Shown here in pieces: positions 34,101 through 45,379 of a stretch of DNA of 51,281 nucleotides (positions are counted from its first letter, which is position 1; each line of letters opens with the position of its first letter). The position numbers and the translations under genes are program-made. The DNA is from Fusarium oxysporum f. sp. lycopersici 4287 (lineage: Eukaryota > Ascomycota > Sordariomycetes > Hypocreales > Nectriaceae), in contig NW_017264849.1 of assembly GCF_000149955.1 (NCBI RefSeq), positions 13,695 to 64,975 on the forward strand. The letters are read 5' to 3'. Below the pieces are notes generated by a model that worked only from the letters and a program-made list of their open reading frames with translations, was not told the origin of the DNA and did not search any database.

Positions 34101-34140
34101 GGGGTTAAGGAATATATACCTCACGGGGCGTGTAGTGCAT
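31110..34140 (-). CDS. Urease, single-chain fungal type
   Basis: Nickel enzyme hydrolysing urea to ammonia and carbamate; the chain fuses gamma, beta and alpha parts. Ten exons on the minus strand: 34140-34120, 34067-33981, 33930-33904, 33854-32638, 32585-32370, 32314-31639, 31588-31572, 31522-31480, 31428-31246, 31190-31110; 855 residues plus stop. Nickel and catalytic residues are present: the H-x-H of [10 protein letters not shown], the carbamylated Lys in LKLHEDFG, His of [10 protein letters not shown], His of [13 protein letters not shown], Cys-His of NCHRL and Asp of SSDSQAMGR. The end ([16 protein letters not shown]) is reached only by splicing the last intron; reading through it gives a false tail. 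Several residues next to the active site differ from the usual fungal sequence. Urease accessory genes are not in this window. Confidence 0.95.
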
Positions 34141-34725
34141 TTTGCAAGTTTCTAAGAGTGAAGAATAGCTGGGGAGACGTTATTTAGTGTTGTAGAGTTG
34201 AAACAGGTATCTTGAGCGCTTGGATGTTGGTAAGGATGAGACAAGAGACCCCGGTCTTGATGATTATATATTGAATTTCCATTAAAGTACATGTAAGTCG
34301 ATTATGTGATGACGACCGTGGACTCGGCGAACTGAATGTCATCCCTCGTTATCATGACAATTGTGACAAGTCAGAGGTCAAGACTTTCGGCGAAATGGCG
34401 CCGAAAAGGAGAGGCCCCTGATTTCGCTGTGGTTTAGTGGCGCCTCTCCACTGTGGCAAGCTGAGTTAGCTGATGCTTTGGTGGACGAACCCCGCTGTCT
34501 AACCCCTGGCCAGTTCTAATACGGTTTGGAAACAAGTTCACGCGGCCGAAACAGTAGTTTGTTTACCCAGAGTAATTAATATCCATTCTAAACCGAAATA
34601 ATATCTAAAACTAAGCTAAATGCGACCGAAAGCCGTCAAGCAAAAAGACAAAGAAGAGAATCAGCAGGGTACACCGTTCTAACCATTCTAATATTATCCT
34701 TCCATCCCACTCTAATCCATTCGTT
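34141..34725. promoter_or_regulatory. Urease promoter region and 3' flank of the ABC transporter
   Basis: A GATA-type site (TGATAA on the minus strand) lies at 34349-34354, suitable for an AreA-like nitrogen regulator that normally controls urea use. A palindromic CTTTCGGCGAAAT at 34384-34396 repeats the motif found at 28383-28395. One GATA site alone is weak evidence. No gene is seen. Confidence 0.4.
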
Positions 34726-37700
34726 TCAAGACTCCGCCTTCTTGGTAGCCTTGGTCCTGAGCTTCATCATGACATACACAAGCCCATAGAAACCAATCAC
34801 AAACGCAACAACAATACCAGCGTTTCTCCAACCGTAGTATTCTTCCTTGAGGTTCAATGTTCGGAGGTAATCCGCGCCCGAGGTGTATTGACAGACTTGA
34901 CAATCGGCGAATGCATCCGGGTTGAGGAGGTTGGTGGCCATGCCCATACCACTCTGGTAATCAGACAGATATTCGCCGCAGGTGGTGTTGGAAGGAGGAT
35001 CGAAAACGGCAAGCTCGTGGGGTTTGCAGTGGACGGGCTTGTCCCAGGTTGTGAACACGAGGAGCGAGCTCATGAGGTAGTTGAAGGGATCAATGTAGTA
35101 CATCCTGTGACTTGAGTCAGATGGTGATGTTGGGATGCCATGGGAGGGTCTGTCACTTACCAGTATCGCCAGAATTCTACAATCTGGCTGTAAGGGATCA
35201 TAACACCGCAGAAAGAGACGAGAGTGGTGATGACCAGAGGATTGACAAGCGATGCAAAGACAGCGTTGGGAGTGTACGCAGCGATCGCCTGGCCGATGCC
35301 AGTGTACAAGCCTTCGTACATGAGCTGAATCATGTTAGCTTGAGTGCTCAAGATACAGCAGAGAAAGAAGAGCTTACCGCGACAAAGAAGACACTACCGG
35401 CATGTTCAGCGCCAGTCGGAAGCCCAGCAGTGAAATACCAGCAAACAAAATACAACACCGCACAAACCAGCAAATACGGCAACTCCGACACAATCAACCC
35501 CGTAACGAACGGCGCCCAGTGATACATCTTGCTCTTCTTCTCCCTCGCCTCATAAATATCCCTGCGATCGATAAACAGCGGCTGCAGCTGCGCGATAATA
35601 CCCGGCGCGATAAAGATGAAGTTGAACACGGTAAACAGGTTCTGCTGCAGGTCTGTCAAGCTATCTCCGATCTGCCAGAACGTAAACCCGTTGAGGAGCG
35701 GGAGGAGGATGTGCATGGCGAGTTTGTTATCGACGTATTCTGTGTTGCGGAAGAGGGAGACGTTCATTCGGTGTGTTACAAGCTTGACTTGCGTCCACAT
35801 CGATGCGGCGAATTCGTTGCCGTCGTCGTTGGTGCTTGACGGTTGAGATGCTGCTGCTTCGATCATGTGGTCCAGGTCTTTGCTGAGCTGGTCATGTTCC
35901 GGTGACTGCAGCCAAACCTGGTTCCAGTCCGTGTCCTTGTATGGGCCATCCTCGCCGGACACAACGTCGATCATATGTTCGGCGGGATTAGCCTCAGGTG
36001 GACATGGAGCGCCATGACGGCCGAAATACTGCTTCACGGTAGCAGCGTTGTCTCCGATATCGCCGAAGTACACAGTCTTTCCACCTTTGGTGAGCAGCAG
36101 CAGCGTGTCGAACTGCGCAAACAACTGTGCAGATGGTTGATGGATCGTCACCAGAATAGCCTGTCCCGCTGCCGAGAGCTTTCGAAGGAAGCGCACCGTG
36201 TTGTAAGCAGCCTGCCCATCGAGCCCAGACGTCGGTTCATCTAAAAAGATGAGAATACTAGGCTTTGCAACCAGCTCAACGGCGATGGTGAGACGTTTTC
36301 GCTGTTCAATTGACAAGCCATTTCCAGGACGTCCAACCAGTGTATGTTCGAGATCGTTCAGCTCAAGGAGATCGACGATGGTATCCACGTAGCGCAACTT
36401 CTCTTCGTCGGGTACATCGCGGGACTGGCGTAGTAGGGCAGAGAATTCGAGGGCTTCGCGGACAGTTGCCAACGGCTCGTGGATATCGAGTTGCTCGACA
36501 TAGCCAGCTGATCGTTGGAAGGACACGGGAATAGGTCGGCCGTCGACTAAGACAGATCCGTGGATTGTTCCTTCGGTTTTGCGCTGGGCAAGGACGTCGA
36601 GGAGGGTTGTTTTGCCTGCACCTGAAGAACCCATCAATGCGCCGAGCATACCGGGTTTGACGTAGCCTTGGACGTTATCAAGAAGTACACGGTCGCCGTC
36701 TGAGGTTTTGACGGTGTATGTCAAGTTCTTCCAGGTAAAGATACTCTTGTTGCGCATGAGATTCGGGTCGACTTCGCCATCAGAAGCTCCAGCTCCATTC
36801 TCGGCACTGGTCTTTTCCGTTGGTGCTTCACTGTCCTTGGAGGGGAGAAGATGCTTGGACTTGTGCTGCTGTTCCCGAGGAATGAGGAGGCTTCGACTTC
36901 CTTCTCCGACTTGCTTCCATCGCGACGTGAAGAAGATGGTGAGACCGACATAAAAAACCCACCATGCACAGTTGATGCCAAAGTTGCGCCAGATATGGCT
37001 GTGACTGAAGGACATGTTGGAGAGGTAAGCGTCGCCCGTGACGAATGCAGCGCCGGGTTCAGCGCCGCCAACACCAGAACAGGCTTGTCCTCCATTGCCT
37101 CCGACATATCCAGGGCCGTTGGGAATGAGATAGGGGCCAACACATGGGATCTCTTGGTCGTGAAACTCGTTCCCGAGAAGAGCCTCAAAGCCGTAAGCCA
37201 TGGGATTGATCCAGAAGATCCACGATAGCCAGGGATGCATCTCGGGCTTGATGATCATGTATCCCATGTAGACAAACAGCGCGACGATAGAAAGACCAGA
37301 GACCTTGGTAGCAGCGTCGAAAGTTGGAAACGCAGCGCCGATGAAGCGGAAGAAGGCCGTCATTGACAAGGCGGTAACGTAGTTGGTGACAAGATACGTA
37401 AAGAATGCACCGGCAGTAGTCTTGAGACCGACGAGGAAGTAAAGCACAAGACCGAATTGAGTAACCTGGAAAGCCAGAATGGGCAAATCAGCGACGACTT
37501 GTGCGATGCAAAAAGCTGCCGGGTCATAAAGTGCAAAAGACCGATGTTTCGCAAGGATGGGTCGTCCAGTAAAAGAATCCGTCACTTCCGACAAGGCCAA
37601 AAGTGAATTATACAAGATCGAGAAGAACAAGGCACCTCCCTTGAGAAAGAGACCAGCGGAGTTATCAGGTGCAGAGTAGAACAGCGATCCACCAAGGAAG

Positions 37701-39076
37701 GCCTGGATGAGAGTCGCGCCCTGCTTCATGAAGAGCGTCGACTTGTCACCCCACATGATCTGATACTGCCTTGTGACAGCGGCTTGGATCTGCATGGCGA
37801 GGTTCGTGGTGACGGGGGACGAGGCGGGGACGTAGTGCTGCTTCTCGCGGGTGACCATCTCTTTGAAGATTGCGGTGTTCTCGGCTGCTTCGGTGCTGAT
37901 GGGGTATGCCTGACATTCCTCGACCATACGAGCTTTGATGGCTGATCTGTCGTAGGCTGCGCGTACACCATCTGCATCACGAGGGAAGGTATTCTCATAC
38001 CCTTCCGCAACACGCCTCTCAGTCGGAACAGTAACACCTGTGAGGAAATCCCCACGATTTGATCCCGAATCCCTCACGAATCCAAGATCTTCCATGAACG
38101 GAACAGCATCCTTCTGCGGGCCGTAAAAGATCTGCTTCCCCTCATCAAGAACAAGAACCTTGTCAAAATGCTCGTAAATCCCATTACCAGCCTGATACAG
38201 CGTGACAATAGTAGTCAAACCCAGAATATCCGTCATGGCGCGTATAGCCCGCACCCACTCCAGCGCCGTGCTCGCATCAAGGCCGCGCGTAGAGTTATCC
38301 CAGCAGAACACACTGGCTCGCGTGGTGAGACACTCCACGATAGACACGCGTTTGCGCTCGCCGCCAGATACACCGCGGATGAAAGCATCGCCGACTTTAG
38401 TATGTGCTGTGTGGGATATGTTGACGGAGCGGAGGAGGAAGTCTTTGTAGAACTGGGCGTATTCTTCACGGGTCTTTATGCCGGAGGGTAAGTGGAAGGG
38501 GACTTTCATGCGTGCGGCGAAGTCAACGGTTGCTTCGACTGTCAGGCTAGGGAAGAAGATCTCTTCTTCCGTGTTCATTATGATTTGTCCACGGTAGGCT
38601 TTTGCTTCGTCGGCAGACATGTTGCCGTAATGAACATCGCCAGAAACCTCTTCGTAACCCAGACGATTATTCGCTAGGACACTTAGAAGGGTGGTACAAC
38701 CACTCCCAGGGCGTCCAAGAACAAGCAGCATCTCGCCAGGCTTGACACAACCGTGCGAGTCATCAATGATAGTCTTCATAGGTGCGTCTTTAGCACTCTG
38801 GTGAAAAGGGTAGAACTGGGAGAGGACGTTTTCGTTGAACGCAGCGTCGCTGCCTATGCCTTTGACGGTGAGGTTCTGCCAGGTGACGCCAAGTTTACGG
38901 GGTTTCTGGCCGACTTCTTCGTCGGCGTCTCGCATGGCGTGGAGTTCTGGGGCGAGATGCCATTGCGTTGTTGTGCTGGTCTTTTCGAGATGGGATTTGT
39001 CGGTTGAGGCTGGGGTAGGTTGGATGTCAGTGGCTGTGATGGAGCCGTCCTCGGTGGAGGAGGAATTGACACTCAT
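34726..39076 (-). CDS. PDR-type full-size ABC transporter (multidrug efflux)
   Basis: Plasma-membrane drug or metabolite pump of the ABCG/PDR class, organised NBD-TMD-NBD-TMD. Exons 39076-35378, 35324-35161 and 35104-34726 total 1413 residues, normal for the class. NBD1 has the PDR-typical degenerate Walker A GRPGSGCT (121-128), signature [10 protein letters not shown] and a Walker B ending [12 protein letters not shown]2 has intact Walker A GSSGAGKT, the altered signature [10 protein letters not shown] and Walker [13 protein letters not shown]. The terminal exon carries the Cys-rich extracellular loop (CGEYLSDY to [13 protein letters not shown]) and last helix. The frame extends upstream to a GTG at 39082, but 39076 is the first ATG. 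It is divergent from a Zn2Cys6 regulator across 654 bp containing a PDRE-like palindrome, suggesting drug-inducible control. Confidence 0.95.
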
Positions 39077-39570
39077 TGTCACGGTTGAGAATTAAGGAAA
39101 TGAGAGAAAAGGAATTAGAGAGCGATATAGATTTAATGGAGTAAGAGAACGTATTGGAACGAAAGGTGAGTGTGATATAACAGCGACAGAAACGTTTTCA
39201 TTTACACGGCAACTCTACCTCTTCAAGGCGTCATTGAACTTACTGACTAACCTCCAAAAACCCTCCGGACTCAGATATGGAGAACAACATAATTGATCAG
39301 CAATCGAAACTAAGTTGAAAACCCTGCGGAAACGCCATTCATTATCAGGAGCGAGGAGTCCGACCGTCTCCCTCGCGGCATCTTGGAAAGCTAAACCATT
39401 CTAGGCTTGATAAGCGAGTCCGAAGCTGAAAAAGGAGATCGACAGGACCAATGTAATCACGGCAGTCATCCCCAACCGGAAGTGTTACCAAACGCTGCCG
39501 TGAGGGTTCACGTGTCGGAGCGTATACTAATCACGAATTACCCCCACAGGACTAGCTCCATTTGAGGAGT

Positions 39571-39592
39571 GAAACCTTCCGCGGAGGGTTTC
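39571..39592. promoter_or_regulatory. PDRE-like palindrome with core TCCGCGGA
   Basis: A 22 bp near-perfect inverted repeat (one mismatched pair, arms GAAACC and GGTTTC) is centred on TCCGCGGA at 39578-39585. TCCGCGGA is the response element that yeast Pdr1/Pdr3 zinc-cluster factors bind before PDR pump genes. Here it lies between a PDR pump and a zinc-cluster regulator, right next to the regulator's TATA box, which suggests autoregulation. Binding is inferred. Confidence 0.6.
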
Positions 39593-39593
39593 G

Positions 39594-39600
39594 TATATAG
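39594..39600 (+). promoter_or_regulatory. TATA box (TATATAG) of the divergent regulator gene
   Basis: TATATAG lies 131 bp before the chosen ATG and directly after the PDRE-like palindrome. Confidence 0.45.
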
Positions 39601-39730
39601 GGACGCTGTGCCGTACAGTTGTTTTCTTCCAGCGCGGACTTTACATTCAATCCGACATCCATTCAATTTTCATCCACTGTACCACTTTTTGCAGACAACG
39701 CCCCGTACCGACATACACCGTGTTGACACA

Positions 39731-41080
39731 ATGGGCGCCGCCGCACCGCATCCCTCCCAGCGACGCTTCTCCTGTGACGTCTGCAGGAAGAGCAAATCGC
39801 GATGTCAGCGAATAAGACCTACCGATGAGAAATGTGCGAGATGTTCGATGCTGGGAGTCAAGTGCGAGATAGGCCAGCAGAAAGTCCCAGGGCGACCGCG
39901 CCGAAAACAAGCTGGGAAAGCATCACCGCCGTCAGCTCAGCATCAACCCTTTACTACACCGGATCGATCAGTCTCTCCCAATAGTCTGTCACAAAACGCT
40001 ACTTTTATCGATGATTGGAGTCCATTCGACTGGACGGGCATGTTGTCCCCAAAGCCGTCCCCTCCTCAGATGTCTGCCACGATGATGCAAGACGTAAATG
40101 CGGCATCGTGGGGCATGGGTTTCACGGATATCTTCGATCAGTCACAGACCTCGTGGAACACAGGCGGCGATCTCGAATACACGAATACTCCATTATACAC
40201 CGATCTAGACACGATCACGAACCTATACCCAATCGGCATGTCTCCCAACTCCACCATCACATACGAGACCTTCTTCCCCTTGACCAACTGCCTGACGACG
40301 CGTCACCCGCGAAAGGCGGACCCTGGAGAGTTCATGTCCGATCTGTCCGCGATAAACCTCGGTCTACACGTCCGTCTTGAAGCGATAAAGAAGACCAAAG
40401 CGTCGCTCGACTTTGACATCATGATCTATCAACACGGACCACTGTTTATCGACAACATCACCTTGGCAGAATACATCATCAAAGTCGCTCAAGAGTTTCT
40501 GTTCATCTTGACAAAGCTTTACAATACTCGGCATTGTCCTGAGCTACTATTTGATTCACAGCCGATGGAGTTAATCCGCCCATGTCATCTATCATCAGAA
40601 CTTCGAAAACAGTCAAAGAATCTATTTCACGTCTCCCTGCCCCAGCCAACTACTACTTCAGAACCACTACCCACCCCCATTTCCCTGATGATCACAAGTA
40701 TCTTCATTCAGCTCATCACCATCTACGAGCTTGTCCTCGATAACATCGCTACACGAGTCGAGCGAATTGCCATCGATCCTATATACCCTATTCCAGGTCT
40801 TATAGTCTGCGGACAACCTCTTGAGAGACCCTGCACACAGGGCATGATCTTCTGTGAAGTGTCAGTCAGTCTGATTGAGAATATTGAGCGTGTCCTGGGT
40901 GTTGGAAGAGGACCAAAGGACAAGGAAGTCGGTTTGTTGTCGCCCAGGCAGGTCGAGGTTCTCGGGTGTGAACTGGATGAAAGACGTCGCGTCATTCCTG
41001 ATCATGCTATGATGACGCCTGCCACGTTACGGAAGCTTTTTGGAAAAGTTGCGGATATCTTTAGAAGTATTAGAGTGTAG
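39731..41080 (+). CDS. Zn(II)2Cys6 transcription factor (AflR-like type), probable regulator of the adjacent ABC pump
   Basis: Single exon, 449 residues. The zinc cluster has Cys at 15, 18, 25, 35, 38 and 45 (CDVCRKSKSRC, CARCSMLGVKC), with the longer x9 loop seen in AflR-like factors, followed by an AT-hook-like PGRPRRK. The rest resembles the AflR-type regulatory domain, helical near the end (SVSLIENIERVLGV, TPATLRKLFGKVADIFRSI). The frame is open upstream to 39569 but contains no ATG before 39731, so this start is clear. It is divergently paired with the PDR ABC transporter; a TCCGCGGA palindrome and TATA box lie between them. No secondary-metabolite enzymes are nearby, so control of efflux is the simplest inference. 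Confidence 0.87.
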   Translation: MGAAAPHPSQRRFSCDVCRKSKSRCQRIRPTDEKCARCSMLGVKCEIGQQKVPGRPRRKQAGKASPPSAQHQPFTTPDRSVSPNSLSQNATFIDDWSPFDWTGMLSPKPSPPQMSATMMQDVNAASWGMGFTDIFDQSQTSWNTGGDLEYTNTPLYTDLDTITNLYPIGMSPNSTITYETFFPLTNCLTTRHPRKADPGEFMSDLSAINLGLHVRLEAIKKTKASLDFDIMIYQHGPLFIDNITLAEYIIKVAQEFLFILTKLYNTRHCPELLFDSQPMELIRPCHLSSELRKQSKNLFHVSLPQPTTTSEPLPTPISLMITSIFIQLITIYELVLDNIATRVERIAIDPIYPIPGLIVCGQPLERPCTQGMIFCEVSVSLIENIERVLGVGRGPKDKEVGLLSPRQVEVLGCELDERRRVIPDHAMMTPATLRKLFGKVADIFRSIRV

Positions 41081-41397
41081 TCTGGCTTCTTAGATTGTAC
41101 TGTACCTGCGAATGTATTACTGTTCGACTTTGGATCGTTGTTGCACTCGAGTATCATTAGCCGTTGCCGTGAACCTTCCAACGAGATGTAAACATCCACA
41201 CTCCAAGACGCGCCTAGCGATGCTTGTCCTCTTTTTGAGTGCAATTCGACTCACTGTCGTAGCCGATTCGTTTAGAGTCAGCCCAAAAGTTTGTCAGGTA
41301 TGGTTCACCTTCAGAACTTGCTCTTCAGAGTAGAAACAGTAAATGAAATATTATTATTACAAATTAAATATCACCTCTAACTATCCTCGAGTTCCGC
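41081..41397. other. Convergent intergenic region
   Basis: 3' flanks of the plus-strand regulator and the minus-strand dehydrogenase. Nothing else recognised. Confidence 0.4.
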
Positions 41398-42411
41398 CTA
41401 ACTAGTCTTTGCCAAACTGCCCTGACCCTTCTTATAAATCGCCTTTTTAACCTCCTTCGTGAGACCAACGCCTCCCTCTGAGATCCCATCAAAGATCTTT
41501 CTCCATCCAATCGCATTAAGAAGCCAAACAACATACGCATTCGCTCCCTGCCAAATATACTCCCCCTTACTCAAAGCTGTCTTATTCTTTAAAACATCCT
41601 TCACCACCAATCGTGCGAATTCCTCGGGCTTGGTACCATTCTTCAGATGAAGTCTAGATCTCTCACGAAGACCTTCCTCAGCATCGATGAAGATACTATC
41701 AGGAGAAAGAAGCTTCTTGTCAGATGACGTAAGATGTGTCGCTACGACTCCCATGTACAAAGTGATGACTTTGATGCCGAGGGGCGCAAGTTCAAGACGT
41801 AGAGTGTCGGAGTAAGAAGCGACTGCTGCTTTGGTGGCGTTGTACTGGGCGGTGAAGTAGTAGGGTACACGCGCTACGATTGAGGCTGTGTTGATGATGG
41901 TAGGTGTCGTTTTTGAGTCGGCGACTGATGCCAGGAGTAGAGGAGTGAAGGTCTGAACCATGTCGAAGAGGCCAAAGACGTTGGTGTTGAACATATTCTG
42001 GACTTGCACTCTGTCGGCTTCAATAGCCGGGGCCTCGTACACTGGAAGAGTCAACACGCGTCCTCATTCACAATTGGCAGAGCAGACCTACTCATTCCAG
42101 CATTGTTGAACAAAACATCCAGCTTGCCTCCCGTTCTCTTCGTAATCTCATCCTTGAGAGCAGATATACTCTCTGACTTAGTCACGTCAAGTGTCAGAAG
42201 CTCGATGCCTTTTTCTTGAAGACCTGCAAGCGATTTGGTGGATCGAGCGGTAGCAAAGACTCGGTAGCCTTTGGCTGCGAATTCTAGAGCAAGGGCGTGG
42301 CCGGCTCCGCCTTCTGAGCAGCTACAAAAACATCAGTAAGTCTCGTTCAGTGCATAAGCTTAAATCAGGTGGAGCGTACCCAGTAATAAGAGCTGTCGGT
42401 TTGTTGGACAT
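41398..42411 (-). CDS. Short-chain dehydrogenase/reductase (Ayr1-like, 1-acyldihydroxyacetone-phosphate reductase type)
   Basis: Exons 42411-42380, 42321-42092 and 42041-41398 total 301 residues. The Rossmann nucleotide loop TALITGCSEGGAGHA sits at 7-21, with the NNAG motif at 83-86. The catalytic Ser is about 141 (NTASIVARV), and Tyr154-x3-Lys158 lies in QYNATKAA. The long C-terminal part with hydrophobic stretch (ANAYVVWLLNAIGWRKIFDG) is typical of fungal Ayr1-like NADPH-dependent enzymes. Ayr1 reduces 1-acyl-DHAP in lipid droplets and ER, but many paralogues have other carbonyl substrates. The first intron splits the glycine-rich loop, as is common in such genes. No pathway context. Confidence 0.9.
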
Positions 42412-43759
42412 TGTGGGGTATTCGCAGGGTGGTGTGAAGATAAACAGTCAGTATTGGGTTCAGGGCAGATCAGGTTCGCTCTGTAGCTGGTTGAGTGTGT
42501 TGAAAGTATTAATTGCAAAGGGTAATATAGATAGATAATTGGGGACATGGCTAGAGTCTCAATTACATTGTCGCTTTATAAAGCTTCTGTGAAATCTGGT
42601 GGTTGGTCATCAATTCAACTACTGATAACCATTTAATTCTCTCCTCGGAGGCTTTAGTAATATTACAAACTCCTGCTTGACTCTCAAGCCGAGTGCGGGC
42701 GTATGGAGCCTCGCTGAAACTCAATTTCAACGGTCTCGGATGCGGAGTCTGCGGGCATTGCTCCGACTAATGCGGTCTTTTCGGGCTTTCTAGGGGGAAG
42801 GCATCGGTAGTTAGTTGATTAGTGAACAGCCCGACATGCTAAAGCTGCGCTGGGGCTTTAGTAATTTAAGCTGATGATATTAAAAACCTTATTACAAGCC
42901 GGACAAATAATTATTCCCTGTCTCTGTTTTACATGTGTCTTGATAGTTGCAAGAAATCTGAGCTGACACTTTTGCCTAGCTTTGCCTGATACTAAGAAGC
43001 ACTTCTGCTATGTACGCAGTCACCGCGAATGCAAAGCTGTCAATGTAACGCATTGGATGTCTGGAAGCTTCACAGAATAGCTCCGTGAGGGTGCACTGTA
43101 GGTGTCAAGCCTCGCTCTGATACAGTGGTCATAATAGTAAACACCAACGTAAACTGGCCTGCAATGGTCTGCATTTCATGCAGCCCTATCAACGTTACAA
43201 AGTAAGAACTCTTTAGCCTTTTAGATTCAAGAACTCGTTTTCTTGGGGTTGAGAGGAGTGGCTTTACTGCATAACTTAACCTGATATTGCACTCTGGTGT
43301 AACATGGGCAAGATCCGGTTGATTGTGAGAGAGTGAGTATCCTGCACTTTGATAGGCAGGTCACATTGTCACATCAGGCTGTCTATCTGACTGGGCGAAT
43401 GATGCAAACGCCACATTTAATATTTTGTGCCGCTTCACCTTTTCTCTCAGAATCACCGCTACATATTCAAGCCGTTTATGTAAATGGCTTGAAACAACCA
43501 TGCGTGTCTCCTTCGCACTGGATAACTTACGTGAATGACGTTAGCAAGACCTATCCTCTTTCAACCCAAGTACTCATCATCAGAGCATGTCCTGCTCCTA
43601 TCCGTACTATATAGTCCCGCCGATTTATCCAGTCTTCAGCTTTACAGAGCTCCACGATATTCAGCTTATTATCCCTGGATCCCTATATTCCAACTCTCAT
43701 GTATGTTGACCTTATTCTACTCACATAAGCTTGCTAACCTGTAGCAAAGACATCGAACA
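42412..43759. other. Long intergenic region, about 1.35 kb
   Basis: Only short unconvincing frames. No repeats, RNA gene or clear regulatory motif was recognised. The promoter of the dehydrogenase is at one end and that of the small Cys protein at the other. Confidence 0.4.
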
Positions 43760-44029
43760 ATGAGCTACCAGACCAAGACAGTCCAAGTTTGCGACAGATG
43801 CACTGGCACTAGTGCAGGGAGTTATGAACCTATCACGCCATACGGCCGAGGCCCTTTGACGCAGATTGGTGGAAACACGGAGGACTCATGCTACGGAGTT
43901 GAGCTTAATGAAGAAGAAGTGTCCATCGACATGTGTCAAAACTGTCGTATCCTAGAGGCTCAGGAGCGGGAGTGGGAGCAGGCTAATGATTCCGATGATG
44001 AAGAGATGGAAGGAGCCTGTATTCGCTAG
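43760..44029 (+). CDS. Small acidic protein with two CxxC motifs
   Basis: 89 residues, single exon. Cys11-x2-Cys14 and Cys59-x2-Cys62 could form one zinc-binding site; Cys44 lies between them. The C-terminal 25 residues are strongly acidic (EREWEQANDSDDEEMEG). No signal peptide or membrane segment, so nuclear or cytosolic location is likely. The family is not recognised. The CxxC pairs and clean ATG make it a credible gene. Confidence 0.6.
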   Translation: MSYQTKTVQVCDRCTGTSAGSYEPITPYGRGPLTQIGGNTEDSCYGVELNEEEVSIDMCQNCRILEAQEREWEQANDSDDEEMEGACIR

Positions 44030-44542
44030 TCACTGTACATTTTGGCATTTATGTATACTCCAGCGATAATGGCTTGGATCTCAGAAACTTGGAAGAGTTT
44101 TATAACCTTGAATCACAGTACCGTCTTCTAATTGCACATTTGCATCATGTAGCTCATTAACAAGGGCGGAACATAAGTGCTCATGTCTGTATAGAGAATA
44201 GGTGGATTTTTCGCGACTCAACCGCCAGTCATCTCAACTTCAAAGCAACATTTTAGACAGCAGACATACCATAAATGTGGCTGGTGGCTATGACAGATGT
44301 CGTGGTTGCGAACTTTGTTGCCAGTGGCGCCATGATGCAACGCTAGATCTGACAACTAACCAAATCCAGCCTTGAATACCAAGAATTCGGGATCATGAGG
44401 CCACGCATGAATCAGGCACCTCGTCATTGTTTGGCAATAAAAGGAATGAGCCGCCAAATTTGCACTGATGGCCATTTTTGTTTCTTTCTCTTCTCGTTCT
44501 GTGTTTGTTGTTCGAGTTTCGGGTTACATCTCGTTAGCCATC
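44030..44542. other. Intergenic
   Basis: No coding sequence recognised. A pyrimidine-rich stretch (tttctttctcttctcgttctg) at about 44480-44502 precedes the BTB gene and probably marks its promoter. Confidence 0.4.
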
Positions 44543-45379
44543 ATGGATTATGAAGATACCAGAGCCCGTATAGTGCAGTACGAACACCAGTCGTTAGGTT
44601 TGAGATCATAGTTGACGGAATCGATAGGGCCCGCGAGTCCGGCGAATTCACCGATTTTACATTGGCATGCGACGGCCGAGATATCAAGGTTCACAAGATT
44701 ATTATTTGCAGCCAATCTCCAGTCTTCCGTGCAGCATGCGCTGGTCAGTTCAAGGTAGAGAGCTTCGAGGGAGCATATACACCTGGCAGTCGTTCTGAAA
44801 AACTTGTAGGAAGCATTCTCTGGTACATATGATTTGACATCACATCAGCCTGATATGATACAGCTCATGGTCGACTACCTATATACGGGCGACTATTCTA
44901 TCGGCATGAATGAGACCGACGAAACCAACACTGCATCAAATTCCGGGGCACTCTCGACTCATGCAATAATGTATGCTCTGGGGGACGAGTACGACATCAA
45001 AGGGCTCAGAGACCTATCAGCTCGGAAATACTCCTGGTCCTTAGACGAAAGCCTAGAACTCGATAACTTCCTCCTGTCAATCCCTCATGTCTATACCTTA
45101 ACACCCGAAAGCTCAAGAGGTCTCCGGGATCCAGCATTGGAGTATGCAAGGAACAAATTGCAAGCAGCGGGAGGACGATCCGATATCCGAGATGCCTTTG
45201 ACGAGCTAGTCATGGAGTGTCCCGAGTTCTTGAAGGAGCTCTTATACTACTGCGTCCAGGCTCCATCCTTGGGGTATTGCCCCTGCACTGGTCCACGGAA
45301 TAAAGTGCCAGTTGAAGCTGAAGGATATCGTTGCAAAGGATGCGGGAAAGAAGGTGCAAGTCTTAGCAGGCCTGTCTAG
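44543..45379 (+). CDS. BTB/POZ domain protein with C-terminal zinc knuckle; 5' end frameshifted
   Basis: The BTB core reads SGEFTDFTLACDGRDIKVHK, then SQSPVFRAAC and, across a 55 nt GT-AG intron (44755-44809), FKEAFSGTYDLTSHQPDMIQ to VDYLYTGDY. BTB domains pair proteins and often link them to cullin-3 ubiquitin ligases. The C-terminus has CPCTGPRNKVPVEAEGYRC then KGCGKEG, a likely zinc knuckle. The ATG at 44543 starts MDYEDTRARIVQYEHQSL in a frame that is one base out of register with the core, which begins FEIIVDGIDRARES. No intron of plausible size fixes this; one extra base in the short T run at 44599-44601 would. Either a sequencing slip, a real frameshift or an unseen start. Confidence 0.75.

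Noticed and set aside
35157..35351. Separate short minus-strand frame beside the ABC transporter
   Set aside because: It is the second exon of the transporter, joined by GT-AG introns on both sides.
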